Positions 22,101 through 32,168 of a stretch of 64,000 nt of DNA are shown here, in pieces. The first letter of the stretch is position 1. Each line of letters starts with the position of its first letter. Position numbers and translations under genes: made by a program. This DNA is from Diplonema japonicum (lineage: Eukaryota > Euglenozoa > Diplonemea > Diplonemida > Diplonemidae), in NCBI GenBank assembly GCA_964019335.1, contig OZ025762.1, positions 1 through 64,000 of the forward strand, read 5' to 3'. The notes under the pieces are model-generated. The model saw nothing but the letters and a program-made list of their open reading frames with translations. It had not been told where the DNA came from and made no database searches.

Positions 22101-25100
22101 GTGCTCTCTGTTCGCAGCATGCGGGCTCTCCGACACCGAGTTGGGAAGCGAGATTGTTGGAAAACTACTGAAAGCGGGGGCGAAAGTTGCTGCCTCTGAG
22201 GCAGTCCCGTACGCCGCATCACTACAGAACACGAAATGTCTCCAGTTGCTCTTGTCAGAAAACACATGCAACCCGAACGAGAAGTTCAATACACTCACCG
22301 CTTTGGACTATTCCATGGAACACCCTTTGACATGCTCCATTCTCGCCACCAACACCGACCTTGAAGTGACAGTTGCCGACCTCGCCTTGCTCGGTTCCGA
22401 GTTTTTCGACCCCTTGGAGGTCGCCATCGCCCACGGCGAGGGAATAGAAATCGACGATATCGATGATGATTTCGGTCGGACCGCTTTGGGGTGGGTTTGC
22501 ATGGAGCGTTGCTCAACAAATCTGATCTCCCTGCACCCCACGGAGGCTTTGTACTGTCAGTCGAATTCATGGAAACCTTGCACCGCAATTCTGCAACCGG
22601 AAGGGCACTCTTGCAGGATCGTGCTGTCGGGTTCAGACGAGAACCTACACGTTCCGATATCCCGTGTCGTCGAGCGCGATGAATACCCACACGCGTTCAA
22701 AGGCGTTTCGGTGTTGGTGTGTGTCGGGGACGAAGCTTGGCAACCGGGCCGCATTGTATCTGTTGAGGGCACCGCTGCCAGGGTTGAGGTTTTTGGGACC
22801 AGCGAGATAGTTGAGGTCGGCCTCGAACGGTTGAACAAAATCCACAACAAAACGCTTTTCGTCGCAAAGCTTCTTCACCAGCATGGTGCCGATGTCAACG
22901 CCGTGGACTCCGTAGGGAAGTCCGTCCTGCACCTGTCCGTCGAGGTGGGTGACGATGAAACCACCGCATGGATAATTGAGAACCACGGTGACGTGAGGTC
23001 GTCCGGAGCTGTCATCGCAGCCGTTCAACGGGGTTCGCGGCCTATTCTTGAGCTGCTCCTCAGCCGGGGCGGTTCACTCGCCGAGCCTTGGCACGGCAAG
23101 TACCCAGCTATGGTCGCAAGCGACCACCACATCATGCAGATGATTGTCGACACTTTGGAAGCGATCCAGTACGATGTGCCGGAGGAAGCGGTCCCATTGG
23201 TAGCAGACTGCACTCGTCAGGGATGGGGGGACATTGTGAAGCAAATCGTTCAAAGCCAACCGGAACTGGCTAGGAAGCCGGGGTCTGGCGGTGTCACGGC
23301 CATAGAGGCCACTTGCAAACGAGGCGACGCAGACATCCTGAAAACCCTGCTCGAGGCAGGGACACGTGTCGAAGAGAGCAACGCGCTGGGCGAGACACCG
23401 TTGTTCACAGCTGCAAGGGCAGGGTTCCGAGACTGCGTCGAGGTTCTGTTGGAAACCTGCCACCCGTACTCGACGAGGGCGCTGCCGGTGGCGGCCGCGT
23501 GTGGGCATTTTGAAATCGTGGAATTGCTGTTCAAGAGAATCGAAGAAGACGACACCGGCAAGAAGCGCGACGCTGCAACAGAGACCTTCAACGGACGCGA
23601 CGCGCTGATGACAGCCGCGACGCAAACCGACGCTCTTCTCCTGCTACAAATCCTACAGGGTTATGCTGATGACACTCATCTTCTCTTTTTTGCGACGTCT
23701 GGTTGGGCAGAGGCTGTCGACGCCCTGCTTTCACACGAAAACGCAATTGTAACCACGGACGGCCTGTGGCGGGTGTCCGACGCCCTCTCACGCCATCTTT
23801 CACTGTGGCCAAAACTCACTCAAGGCGTCGCCAAGAACACCCCAGAGTGTGTCGTCGTCGACCTTCAGACGCAAGAAAAATGGCACGGGACCATAATCTC
23901 ACAACGGGACCACCGCGGGGAGCACGTCTTCACAGTAGAGTACGACGACGCCACCGAAGAGGAGGTCTTCGGGTGCGAGATTTTCCACATCGACGAGCAA
24001 GACGCCGACGCAAAAGGACGCGACAGCTGGTGGGCGATCTTCCGAAAGATTCTGAAATTCTGCTCAGGGCGCAGCATCCAGTACGCCAGAATCCTCCGTA
24101 TCATGGGCACGTCAGACCCCGTCTTGAACCTGGTGCAAAGCCTCCGTGTCACGTCCCGCCATGGCCTGCGGCTCTACGTCGAAGGCGTCCGAGAAGGCTT
24201 GCCCCTCTTGTTCGACCCGTCCTTTGCATCGTTACAACAGAATCTGAAAAAACATCTTTGTGTAAACCCCACGGAACCCGACCGATTGGACCTTTTCATG
24301 ACGTTGTACCGAAAGGGCAAGGGTATTGTGGCGGAATCTGCTCTGTCGCTGGCGTGCAAGCACAGATGGGTCGAGGCTGTGTTTGAGATTCTACGTACTA
24401 ACCCAAAGGTACACTCGGAGCCGAACGCATGCCATTACGTGGTGAATCAAGCCCGAGACGCCTTCACGGCGGCCAGTGAGAGTGTTCTTGCACAACTCTC
24501 AGAGATTCTAGACGGGTTGGTTTTGGCTGGTTTCCCATTCAGAGAAACGGATTTGTTGATGATATACAAGTTGAAACTGGGCCAGCAGGCGCTGGTTGAA
24601 ATGGAACGATCCGTGTCACTACCCCCTGAGTGCCACCAGTTGAGATGGACTGTTGGTGTGCAACGAGAACACATAACCTTGACCGACAAAGGCACCGTTT
24701 TGCAGTCTCAACGAGACGCCCTCTCCTTAGGGCTGCTGCACATCGCGGCTTACCACAACAACGCAGCTTGTATTTTAAGTATTCTTGATGCGACAGGCGG
24801 GCACGGTGCCACGGAGTTTGACAACAATGCTGCGAGCTGCCTTCCTCGCGACTACACTACGTCTATGGAATGCCACGATATCTTACTGTCCGCTGAGCAG
24901 AAAACCGGTCGGATTCCGGAGATTGAAGACATCGACCTCGTGATTGGTGTTGAAATGGGAGATTATGAAATCGACCTTTCAGCCAAGTTGTCGAAGTGGA
25001 TTTCAAATTTACTCGGAGGCAAGAAGACAGCGGAAAAGAAAACCCGGCTCGGAAAAGTCCAAATAAAACGGATGATTGAGGAGCTCGGGGTCGGTGCGTT

Positions 25101-26973
25101 CTTGTGGGAGCCCCCAGGCGGCGAGATCTTCATCATATGCAACGCCTCCGTCATGCGGTTGGAGATTGAAGCAAGACGCTGCTTGCTGGCGTTTTCCAAG
25201 AAATCGACGACTACAGGAATCCGTGAGTTCACATCTGGAGCACGACAATTCTTGGTGGAACATATTCTGAACCACCGATCGGGGAATCTGGAAACATGGC
25301 GTTGCAGCTCCTGCCCCGACGCAGTGAACTCAGTGACGGACGCTCTCTGCACGGATTGCGGAGAGCCTTACGAGTCCAGCAACACGACGGAATACTGGCT
25401 TGAAAGGCTTCAAGCAGACACGTCGATTCAGAAGCTTTTCGGTGTACACGACGCGACCGAGCGGGAAGCCGTGTTCAAGCTGTGGCGGTACCAACCGTTC
25501 TCAACCATCTTGGAGTATCTCTTGGAGCCGAACCAGCTCACCGACGACATGTACCTCCCTGCTAGGGCGTTGAACTCGTACCTCGGGTCGAAGATCACGT
25601 TTTACTTCCTGTTCGCCGCGTTTTACATGTCATGGCTGCTGCCTTTAATAGTCTCCGGGTTGTTCTTCACCTTCTTTCAAATCTACAACAATGAAGTCGA
25701 CAATTCTGTGACGGTTGTCAATGGCGTCTTCGTGATCCTCTGGGCGAGCCTGTGCGTGAAGAGGTGGCGGAGAAAAAGCAGCGAGTATTCGTATTTATTC
25801 CGAACGCGTGACCACGAGAGGCTCGTCACACCGTCGTCGGAGTTCCTTGTGAAGAATGAAGATCTGCCAATAAGACGCCACCCCGTCACAGGGCTGGGTG
25901 AGCCCGACTACACGTGGCTGGACAGGCTGCCGAGGCAAATAGCAAGCTGGCTGGTCACGTTGCTTATGATTTCAATCGTCGGTGTTGTGATGTACGCGAA
26001 CTACCTGTTCAGAACCTATCTGGACAGCGACGGTGAGGACTGGGCGATGCAGATTGTGGCTGGTGTTGAGAACGCCATCAGCGTGATTATCCTCGACGCT
26101 CTTTACAAGCATGTGGTGGAGGCCTTGTGCGACTGGGAGAACCACAGAACGGTTCACGACAAGCAACAGTCATTGACAGCGAAGTGGTTCGGATTTCAGT
26201 TTGTGAACGGGTTCTCCGGGCTGACCTTAACCATGCTGACGGGCACGCCTCGAGAGCTTCTCACACAGCTTGCTTCGCTGCTCCTCACACAAGCCTTCGT
26301 GTCCGTCATCAAGGAAAAGCTTCTCATCGCCGGCATCCTCCGGCTCCGTAACAAACGGGCAAACATACACACTTTCGACGACGACAGGGAGGCCATCATG
26401 GTGGCGGACTCGCAGAAACCAGTTGGCCGCAACTGGCTCTTCGAGGACTACTCAATGATCTGCCTGCAGTTCACATACACCATCTCGTTCGCGTCTGTTC
26501 TCCCATCAGCGCCCGTCTTCGCCTTCATAGCCAGCTTAATCGAACTACAAGGTGATTTGTATAAGTACCTCTACCTGGGGCAACGAACTAGCCCCGAAAA
26601 GGCGTCCGGGATAGGGATATGGTTAGTTGTCTTGGATGCCGTCACGTTGGCTGCGATTCCGTATAACGCACTGGCCATCTTCCGTCAGGGGGAAGCGTGG
26701 AAGAGGCACACGTGGCTGAAGGAGTTGTACACCGAAAGCACAGCGTGTCAGGCCACGGCAGGGTCACTCAGCTTGGTCCTTGCGCTGTTCTTCATTAAGG
26801 TCATGGTCAGCAATTTCATCGAAAGCAACGCACGGTGGGTACACGAAGCCGAGCTTCGGGTCCGATTCATGTCGAGAAACAAAAAGATCACCGCCCCTGA
26901 TGTCCATGGTGCCACCCCCACTCCAAAAGCCTCCGACACTAGGATTATAACGGTGCAAGCTGCAATCCAATAA
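19162..26973 (+). CDS. Giant ankyrin / PDZ / RanBP2-finger / anoctamin (TMEM16) protein
   Basis: 2,603 residues in one exon. The N-terminal third has several short beta modules resembling Tudor or Agenet folds (GDNVITRLPDCTLG, VRVIEKGTGGSWKGVI). A PDZ-like domain sits at ~363-430 (YLGVSLKIVETG...RQGDIVTKIG). Many ankyrin repeats follow from ~480 to ~1500, such as ALEIACYDGHIPMATQLLEK. A RanBP2-type zinc finger lies at ~2043-2073 (WRCSSCPDA...CTDCGEPY). Residues ~2110-2560 match an anoctamin: KITFYFLFAAFYMSWLLP, CDWENHRTVHDKQQSLT, FQFVNGFSG and IELQGDLYKYL. Calcium-site acidic residues are partly kept: Glu in PRELLTQL, Glu/Asp in FEDYSM, and Glu and Asp in IELQGD. Likely role: a membrane scramblase or channel with a large scaffold. 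The ATG at 19162 was chosen because the frame above encodes a Phe-rich pyrimidine tract. Confidence 0.87.
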   Translation: MELDPLTKAVREEDIDKFKELWEEADGEQALLAGVLMGGKVEDAEGYQYMLRRLLDTVDPNWRSSRDDGLLSLGIRSAVPGIGDGSTQQATLQTGDNVITRLPDCTLGSFGDIWMPGVIVDSREDTLRVHIPYSGTTNQIPPGFTSAVYDRISDMQELTPGLSVLIRVPDLSSAAEIALSSSGQHGPEARSHGTSFTKHRLPSSLVDVWVEATLSAYNNRGGYDVMLKDATVQLNRSAEDIRALGKVNTLGYEPIADSLIAIGQHVRVIEKGTGGSWKGVIKGRNASGGYEVLYPADGDFETDVPLSELFVPIDEPHGDGGGRVVVTELLKRDCLVSGSQGLQVACKRNNLQAVTAIVENTANPYLGVSLKIVETGLSVQFVDPSGPSSGILRQGDIVTKIGSVRTVDFSEPFYQPYVRPHEVATLSVLRTTGIYEEAQVTPRTNDVDHNETYLRQTAMELTRSEDIAKLLISIGGWMGACRAVSRGWYDAGVMLLNETEQNVNEIYKGSHALEIACYDGHIPMATQLLEKGADPNSSSSLGHTPLYNACCCSTYSARLRLVTILLHHGAAPHGTRSMAALLAMPVAVWRYPQHVLQNTPTGWTVSKVIQASKTTYTLLADNEITETADPVTLASWHPTCSVLYKDKPAVVQLSSIPNLTIALKTANSIIESPLWEVTDLRKDSVLLEICKMLCGDSTATDTVTPRYRPVDLTERHKGDSVFELVDSEELALYLMQTSISRGASASVLCRVHPSYAAGKGWLKVLEELRKLDNPKVDWDDVDHLGMPPVANAIVSSRIDVLQFLLNAGANADSETYDGRHFTLLAVELGDAAVDYLKLLNSSTTHKILRKRDSGALGLASKIGSAEVVSFLLENGASIKSRYGKHLSYEWACIEPSLSKESILLRLMEKSAVPNMAEVVASGYTTALQSMLEKGGSSWVNHRARSTGNTPLINACITGNIDAVQHLIEKSDVDATNDEGRCSLFAACGLSDTELGSEIVGKLLKAGAKVAASEAVPYAASLQNTKCLQLLLSENTCNPNEKFNTLTALDYSMEHPLTCSILATNTDLEVTVADLALLGSEFFDPLEVAIAHGEGIEIDDIDDDFGRTALGWVCMERCSTNLISLHPTEALYCQSNSWKPCTAILQPEGHSCRIVLSGSDENLHVPISRVVERDEYPHAFKGVSVLVCVGDEAWQPGRIVSVEGTAARVEVFGTSEIVEVGLERLNKIHNKTLFVAKLLHQHGADVNAVDSVGKSVLHLSVEVGDDETTAWIIENHGDVRSSGAVIAAVQRGSRPILELLLSRGGSLAEPWHGKYPAMVASDHHIMQMIVDTLEAIQYDVPEEAVPLVADCTRQGWGDIVKQIVQSQPELARKPGSGGVTAIEATCKRGDADILKTLLEAGTRVEESNALGETPLFTAARAGFRDCVEVLLETCHPYSTRALPVAAACGHFEIVELLFKRIEEDDTGKKRDAATETFNGRDALMTAATQTDALLLLQILQGYADDTHLLFFATSGWAEAVDALLSHENAIVTTDGLWRVSDALSRHLSLWPKLTQGVAKNTPECVVVDLQTQEKWHGTIISQRDHRGEHVFTVEYDDATEEEVFGCEIFHIDEQDADAKGRDSWWAIFRKILKFCSGRSIQYARILRIMGTSDPVLNLVQSLRVTSRHGLRLYVEGVREGLPLLFDPSFASLQQNLKKHLCVNPTEPDRLDLFMTLYRKGKGIVAESALSLACKHRWVEAVFEILRTNPKVHSEPNACHYVVNQARDAFTAASESVLAQLSEILDGLVLAGFPFRETDLLMIYKLKLGQQALVEMERSVSLPPECHQLRWTVGVQREHITLTDKGTVLQSQRDALSLGLLHIAAYHNNAACILSILDATGGHGATEFDNNAASCLPRDYTTSMECHDILLSAEQKTGRIPEIEDIDLVIGVEMGDYEIDLSAKLSKWISNLLGGKKTAEKKTRLGKVQIKRMIEELGVGAFLWEPPGGEIFIICNASVMRLEIEARRCLLAFSKKSTTTGIREFTSGARQFLVEHILNHRSGNLETWRCSSCPDAVNSVTDALCTDCGEPYESSNTTEYWLERLQADTSIQKLFGVHDATEREAVFKLWRYQPFSTILEYLLEPNQLTDDMYLPARALNSYLGSKITFYFLFAAFYMSWLLPLIVSGLFFTFFQIYNNEVDNSVTVVNGVFVILWASLCVKRWRRKSSEYSYLFRTRDHERLVTPSSEFLVKNEDLPIRRHPVTGLGEPDYTWLDRLPRQIASWLVTLLMISIVGVVMYANYLFRTYLDSDGEDWAMQIVAGVENAISVIILDALYKHVVEALCDWENHRTVHDKQQSLTAKWFGFQFVNGFSGLTLTMLTGTPRELLTQLASLLLTQAFVSVIKEKLLIAGILRLRNKRANIHTFDDDREAIMVADSQKPVGRNWLFEDYSMICLQFTYTISFASVLPSAPVFAFIASLIELQGDLYKYLYLGQRTSPEKASGIGIWLVVLDAVTLAAIPYNALAIFRQGEAWKRHTWLKELYTESTACQATAGSLSLVLALFFIKVMVSNFIESNARWVHEAELRVRFMSRNKKITAPDVHGATPTPKASDTRIITVQAAIQ

Positions 26974-27403
26974 GTAGGTTTTTTTTTGCGAAGGGGGGGG
27001 GGGGGGGGGGGCGGAATAGAAGCCATCTGTGTTCTTTCTTTCTCCTATTTTTTATTTTAAACTAGAGTCAGTTTTTTTTGAACCCCCCTCTTGTGAAAGA
27101 GATAACACCCCCTCCCCTTTTTTTTCTTCTACTTATTCTTCTTATTCTGTTTTCACTTATTGTACTTTCGCCTTTCGCCGCGGGGAAAAAAAAAAAAAAA
27201 AGAAATCTTTCGTCTTCGTTCTTCCCAGTTTTCTGTTTTTTTTCTTCTTCTCTTTTCGCTTTCTCTTTCTTCACAAGTTCTCATATAAAAAATAAAAAGA
27301 AAAAACAAAAATCCAAAATAAAAAAAAAGCGATTCCACTTGGGGTGCCTAGTCGGTTCCGGAGTTGAGGTGGTAGTGGTGGAGGAGAGTACCGTCACGCA
27401 AGC
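26974..27403. other. Spacer with G19 and A/T tracts
   Basis: A G19 run at about 26993-27011, then pyrimidine-rich sequence (27030-27280) and an A-rich stretch before the next ATG. No gene. Confidence 0.55.
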
Positions 27404-30400
27404 ATGGGGTGTGTAAGCACGAAAACCGAGCGAGTGCACTCAGCAAAAGATCTCGGGAAATCTGTGCACACGGCAGGCAAGTGTTCAGATACGGAGAACA
27501 GCACCTTATCGAGCGCAAGCATGGACACGAAGAAGAAGAAGAAAGGGAAAAAGAAGGGGAAGAAGAAGAACGTGAAGAACGAGACGGCGTCTCCGGAAGC
27601 AACGCTCGCAATCCAAAAAGAAATCGTGGAGAAGTCCTGGAAATGCGTTGCCTCACAGGGGAAGACGGTAGGCCAGCTTCTCCTTGAGAAAATAGTTACG
27701 GAGAAACCAGACCTCGCCGGTCTTTTCGTAAAGTCAAAACGAGCACATGTTGGCACAGCTATGGTGAGATTCCTCTCCCATATAACTGTTAATCTCGCTT
27801 CACGCGATTTCACTGAAGTCTCCGTGGCGCTTGAACAACTGGGTGCACTGCACCACAGGTACACAGTCATACCTGACGAATACCTTTCGGTGTTCAAATC
27901 GGCGGTTTTTTGTTTCGTCGCAAAATACGACCTTACGTGGTGTTCTGAGACAGAATGCGCATGGGAAACCTTCTGGGAGTTGGTCTCAACTCACTTCCTG
28001 ACAGGGTACAGAGACGCTGCTGAGGCAAGCCTCCGGAGAAACCCGTTGAAACGCCCTCCCAACTCCATCGACTTACCGCGGACGTCTTCCTTCAACCGAA
28101 TATGGAACCTTGAAAAGGAGAAGTTGATTCAGAACACGTTGAAACTGCTGATGGAAGGGTGCGAAGAGGCTCGAGGACTTCTCCCGTCGGAGAAGCTCGC
28201 TCCGATGGCGAAAAGGATAGTAGCAAGCTTGGACAGGGTGCTCGCAGGCGAGGACGAGCTAGCCCAAATAGTCACTGCACACAAGACAAATAACATAGCC
28301 GAGGTGATGTTGGACTGTTTCATGCGTTGCTTTCGAGCATCTGTTGGATCCATGGATAAGGCAGACAAGGTTGTCTCGTTTGTGGAATTTACCGTGGACA
28401 GAATCATCCAAGCACAGCGCCATGACGCGTCCTTCCCCCCCCACGCCAACGATATTGTTGCATCGACTTGGAGGCAGACCAAAGAGACCCTCCCGCAGAT
28501 CTTTTTCGAGGAGGTCTTGTCGTCCAGCCCTCCCCTCCGCCCCTTCGCCATCAACCTCAGCTCGATGCTGGTTCCGTTTTGTACCGCAATGGATGAAATT
28601 ATCGAGCTTCTTGGTGATTCGACCGCGCTTCAGATATACCTCACCCGGCTTGTTCTCGGGCATTATTTCCTTGAGATCACAGTGGATGACTTTTCCGCAG
28701 CGGAAATCGTGTTTCACAGAATCATGAAGGAGCTCTTAGGAGAGGAGCACACCCCCGACGTGAAGAAGTCTTGGGAAATGTTGTGGGAGGCGATCATCAA
28801 CGTAACGAAACAGACGAACTTCATCAAACAAGCTCACCTGCAGACCGCGGCTGTGATATGGAAACGTATCGTCGATCACGACAAGCAGCAGCTTTGCATA
28901 GCAACGCTGAGGCATCTCTTCAAAGAGGAGCTACCAGCTGAAAAACTGACGGGCTTGATCTTAAACATGATGACAACGGCTTTACTCGACGAGAGCCCCG
29001 AGATCCCTGCAATGCTGCGGCTCAGCGGGCAGCGACACTCCTCGATTATCTCGATTGAACAACTCGACGATTTCGGCCGTGTCTTCTCAGAGCTCCTTCG
29101 AGAGCAGTCGCAACTGTCCAACAAAGCATGGGTAAGCTGGAACGAAATATTCTCCGGTATCATAGCGACGATCAGAAGCGGGATGGTTCTCCCTGACATG
29201 GACTGGCTTTTCAGCCGGAAAGACGACTTGCAAGCTCTGCTTGAAATATGGGACAAAGACCCGGAGGGGTTCCACACGGGCGACTTCCTAATCCGAGGCC
29301 TGCAGTACTACCCGACGTTCAGAGAAAAGTACCCCGGCATCGTGACGCAGCAGTTTGGCAAAACACTGATGGATTTCTTGAAGGAAACTGTCGAGGCGTT
29401 TGCAGCAGGCGACAGGAATGCGGTCGAATCGTTGCTAAAGAAGCTGCGAAAAATCCATGAGAACATATGGCCCGCCCCTGAGGAACACGACGCGTTTGGA
29501 AAGGTGGTTTTGAACACGCTGACAATGCATTTTGGGGTGCAGCATAGCGAACTTATATGGGGTGTTTTCGCAGTGCTTGGTGATGTGGTGTACAAACCGA
29601 AGGCGGCGAAGGTGGTTGCAAAGGATCACTCCACAGTGGTGCAAAGCTGGGAGAACGAGATACGACCCGCGATTTTAAAGGTTGAGAATGTGAGCCCCGA
29701 GTGCTTGGCGTTCATCGTGGACCAAGTGGAGTCCCCCGACACCGCTGCCGACGCCCCGCCGTTGCCGCCCGCAGAATTCTTCGTATTAACAACAGCCGAT
29801 GTGTTCGATGCAATTTTAATGGAAGACTCCATCGAACTAATGGTTATGAAATGGGGGGTCAGCCAAGCTGCCGGACTCAAAGTACCCAGTGGTGGTGAAA
29901 AAAACGTTTTAGAGGCGGATTGGTCGAAGGTTAAGAACAAGGAAAAAGTGCTTCGGGGTATATTTAAAAAGCTCAACCAGCCTTTCCCCCCTGCCGACAC
30001 GATTATTGAATTCATAGATGTGCTCTGCAAGTGTTCCCTGACGAAGCTGTTGGGGCACTCGAGGAAGGCACGGCTTGTCCCACAGCATGAGAAGCTGCAA
30101 TGGTCGGATTTTAATGCGTTCTTCACGTGTCTCGTCAAAGAGGTGTCGAGCTCTTCCACGCTCCCCATGTGGAAGCCCTGGGCCACCGTTGCGACGCATG
30201 TCATTTCCTTGCACCCGCCGCTCACGCTGCAAGCAGTGTCCCAGCACAACCATCGCGACGATTGCTTCATCGTGGTGAGGAACAGGGTGTACAACGTGAC
30301 GAAGTTCTTGAAGGACCACCCGGCGGGGCAGTCGGCGATTTTGAAACACGCAGGCAAGGATGTCTCGGATATCTTCAAAAGGGTGCATTCCAAGAGTGCT

Positions 30401-30430
30401 TGGAAGCGGTTGGAGGTATTTTTGTTGGAA

Positions 30431-30462
<32 letters not shown>

Positions 30463-30484
30463 CCTAGGAATGGTTTATCGGTGA
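27404..30484 (+). CDS. Multi-globin protein with C-terminal cytochrome b5 domain and myristoylation signal
   Basis: 1,026 residues. It starts MGCVSTK, a typical N-myristoylation site with a palmitoylatable Cys3, so it is probably membrane-tethered. A Lys-rich linker follows. Globin-like units: ~70-205 with proximal His150 in LGALHHRY; ~345-475 with His420 in LVLGHYF; ~478-600 with His545 in GQRHSS; ~610-740 with His685 in KIHENI. A fifth weak unit may lie at ~750-930. Residues ~945-1010 are cytochrome b5-like with heme ligands His972 (DHPAG) and His995 (VHSKSA). Likely role: heme-based gas binding or sensing, or electron transfer from b5 to globins. The last ~15 residues are Lys from an A19/A11 tract. 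A GTATTT donor at 30416 and TTTACAG acceptor at 30589 could instead replace this tail. Confidence 0.82.
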
Positions 30485-30589
30485 CCTTGCAGTTCTTTAG
30501 TGAAGGGGGAGGGGCGGTTTGTCACTGTAATTGTTGTATCGGTTCGGTTTTTTCTCTCTCTTTTTTTTTTTCTTTTTTTTTCTTTACAG

Positions 30590-30890
30590 AAACGATTGAC
30601 ATCGAAAAGAAGGCGATGAGGATCAAGCGGATCCTGGATACGCTGCAAGCGACGTGGTTGATGCACAAGAGGAGGCGCGCTTTTCCGGCGCAGTCATGCA
30701 AGAACGTGAGATCACTACGATCCATTGGCCGCGACCACGTCGTTGGATTTGATGATGGGCCCTGTTTGCATCGGGGCCGACGGCGACCGCTGAAAGGACT
30801 GAGAAAAGATTACCGGAAAGAAAAAATTGGAAGATATAATCATAAGGTAGGCACGCCACCGCGGTGGGCCGTTGCTAACCATGGCACTTC
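30590..30890 (+). repeat. Dispersed coding-like block, copy A
   Basis: Starts just after a long pyrimidine tract ending TTTACAG (30583-30589). It reads ETIDIEKKAMRIKRILDTL...RRRAFPAQSCKNVRSLRS...LKGLRKDYRKEKIGRY. It is about 85-90% similar to copy B at 45648-45990. Two compensating indels around GFDDGPC shift and restore the frame relative to copy B. The protein family is not recognised. Confidence 0.6.
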
Positions 30891-31020
30891 GTTTCCTGTT
30901 GTAGTAATTTCTTTTTTTGAGACAACCTTTTTTTTTTTTTAAACTCACGCGATGGCCGTTTCCTATCGTGGTGACTATTCTTCCTCTCTTTTTTTTTTAT
31001 CCGTTATCACTTCTGTCACT

Positions 31021-31150
31021 GTGATCGAGGAAACACCACGATTGGCACCGACAAAGAGGCGGTGAGGATGAATCTGTTTGCAAAGGGATACGAGGGAAAT
31101 ACAAACTTCAGCTGGGCACTGCCATCATAAAGTAGGAACACACTGCGATG
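31021..31150 (+). repeat. Dispersed coding-like block, truncated copy C
   Basis: Keeps the start (ACGATTGGCACCGACAAAG, GCGGTGAGGATGAA) and the end (TGGGCACTGCCATCATAA) of the block, but the middle ~150 bp are missing. A C13 run follows. Confidence 0.5.
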
Positions 31151-31179
31151 GGCAGTTGCCCCCCCCCCCCCCCCAGGGT

Positions 31180-31360
31180 TATGTTGACAAGGAAACGCGT
31201 TTCCGAGTTTTTTTTTTTTTTTTTTTTTTTTTGAAAACAACGGAACGTTTCCTTATTTCAGGGAAAGGGAACACGTTCCGTCTGAGAAGGAAACATGTTT
31301 CCTTTTGTATCTGAAAAATAAGGAAACGGATACGGAAACGTTTCCCCGTTTCTTGCCAAA
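31180..31360. repeat. Cluster of GGAAAC/GTTTCC palindromes
   Basis: At least five palindromic or near-palindromic sites lie within 180 bp, including GGAAACGCGTTTCC, GGGAACACGTTCC, GGAAACATGTTTCC and GGAAACGTTTCC. The same motif returns at 41048-41125 just before the assembly gap. They could be transposon subterminal sites, protein-binding sites or a foldback. Confidence 0.45.
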
Positions 31361-31530
31361 AGCCCCATGCAATGGTTTTTCAGTTTTTCCAAAAAACGCT
31401 TTTCTAAGGCCATTTGGCTGTGACGAGGTGCCCTGTGACGAGCAGCCACGTGGTAGGATTTATTCCAGTGCTGCATACCAGCCCGCTGACACGGGTATTC
31501 GTCTTGCTGCACTTGCTCCGCAGCTGTGAC

Positions 31531-31612
31531 ATTGGGCCCGAGAGGAGTGGTGTTGCGGAGCATCCTCCTGCATTGGGCCCGAGAGGAGTGGTGTTGTGGA
31601 GCATCCTCCTGC
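31531..31612. repeat. Two tandem 41-bp units
   Basis: ATTGGGCCCGAGAGGAGTGG... is repeated with one substitution at 31531-31571 and 31572-31612, then an 8-bp partial third unit. It is not in a recognised gene; the surroundings 31400-31850 show no supported coding. Confidence 0.8.
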
Positions 31613-32168
31613 ATTGGGCATCAAAGGTCCCCCCACCCTTTTGAGCCGTTCGGGGGCGAGGGGCAACATGGGGTGAAGTTCGAGACAGTGTGCGTCTCTG
31701 TCCCCAACCCCGACCACTGCGATAGGGTTGTTGGTGGCGTGGGGCCGTCGAGGTGGGCGCTCCTCGGGCAAAGCCCAGATCTCGATCAGAACGTGTTTCG
31801 TGGCGGGTTTGGGTCAAAGTATATGGTCAAAATGGCCTTAGAATAGCGTTTTTTTTTCTTTTTTCTTTTGTGGAAAAACTGAAAAAAACCACCTTTGCAT
31901 GGGACTTTAGGGGTTTGATCCCCCCCCCCCCCCCTTCTATTTTGTGTTTACACACAATTTCGTGGGAAGGCTCTTTCTTTTCTGGTTCTTGTTTAAGGAA
32001 GGCAGTGCGAAAGAAGTAGAAAAAAAAAAGATCTCTACTGGGGTTTTTTCTTTTATTCAAATCCCCCCCCCCCCCCCCCCCCCTCATATTATCAAAGCAA
32101 AGAAAAAACGCATACACAAAAAAGGTCCCCCCCCCCCCCCTTTACACAAAAAAGAAGAAAAAAAAATA

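Noticed and set aside
20589-25352. Numerous 60-230-residue frames on both strands inside the anoctamin gene
   Set aside because: Shadows of the 2,603-residue coding frame.
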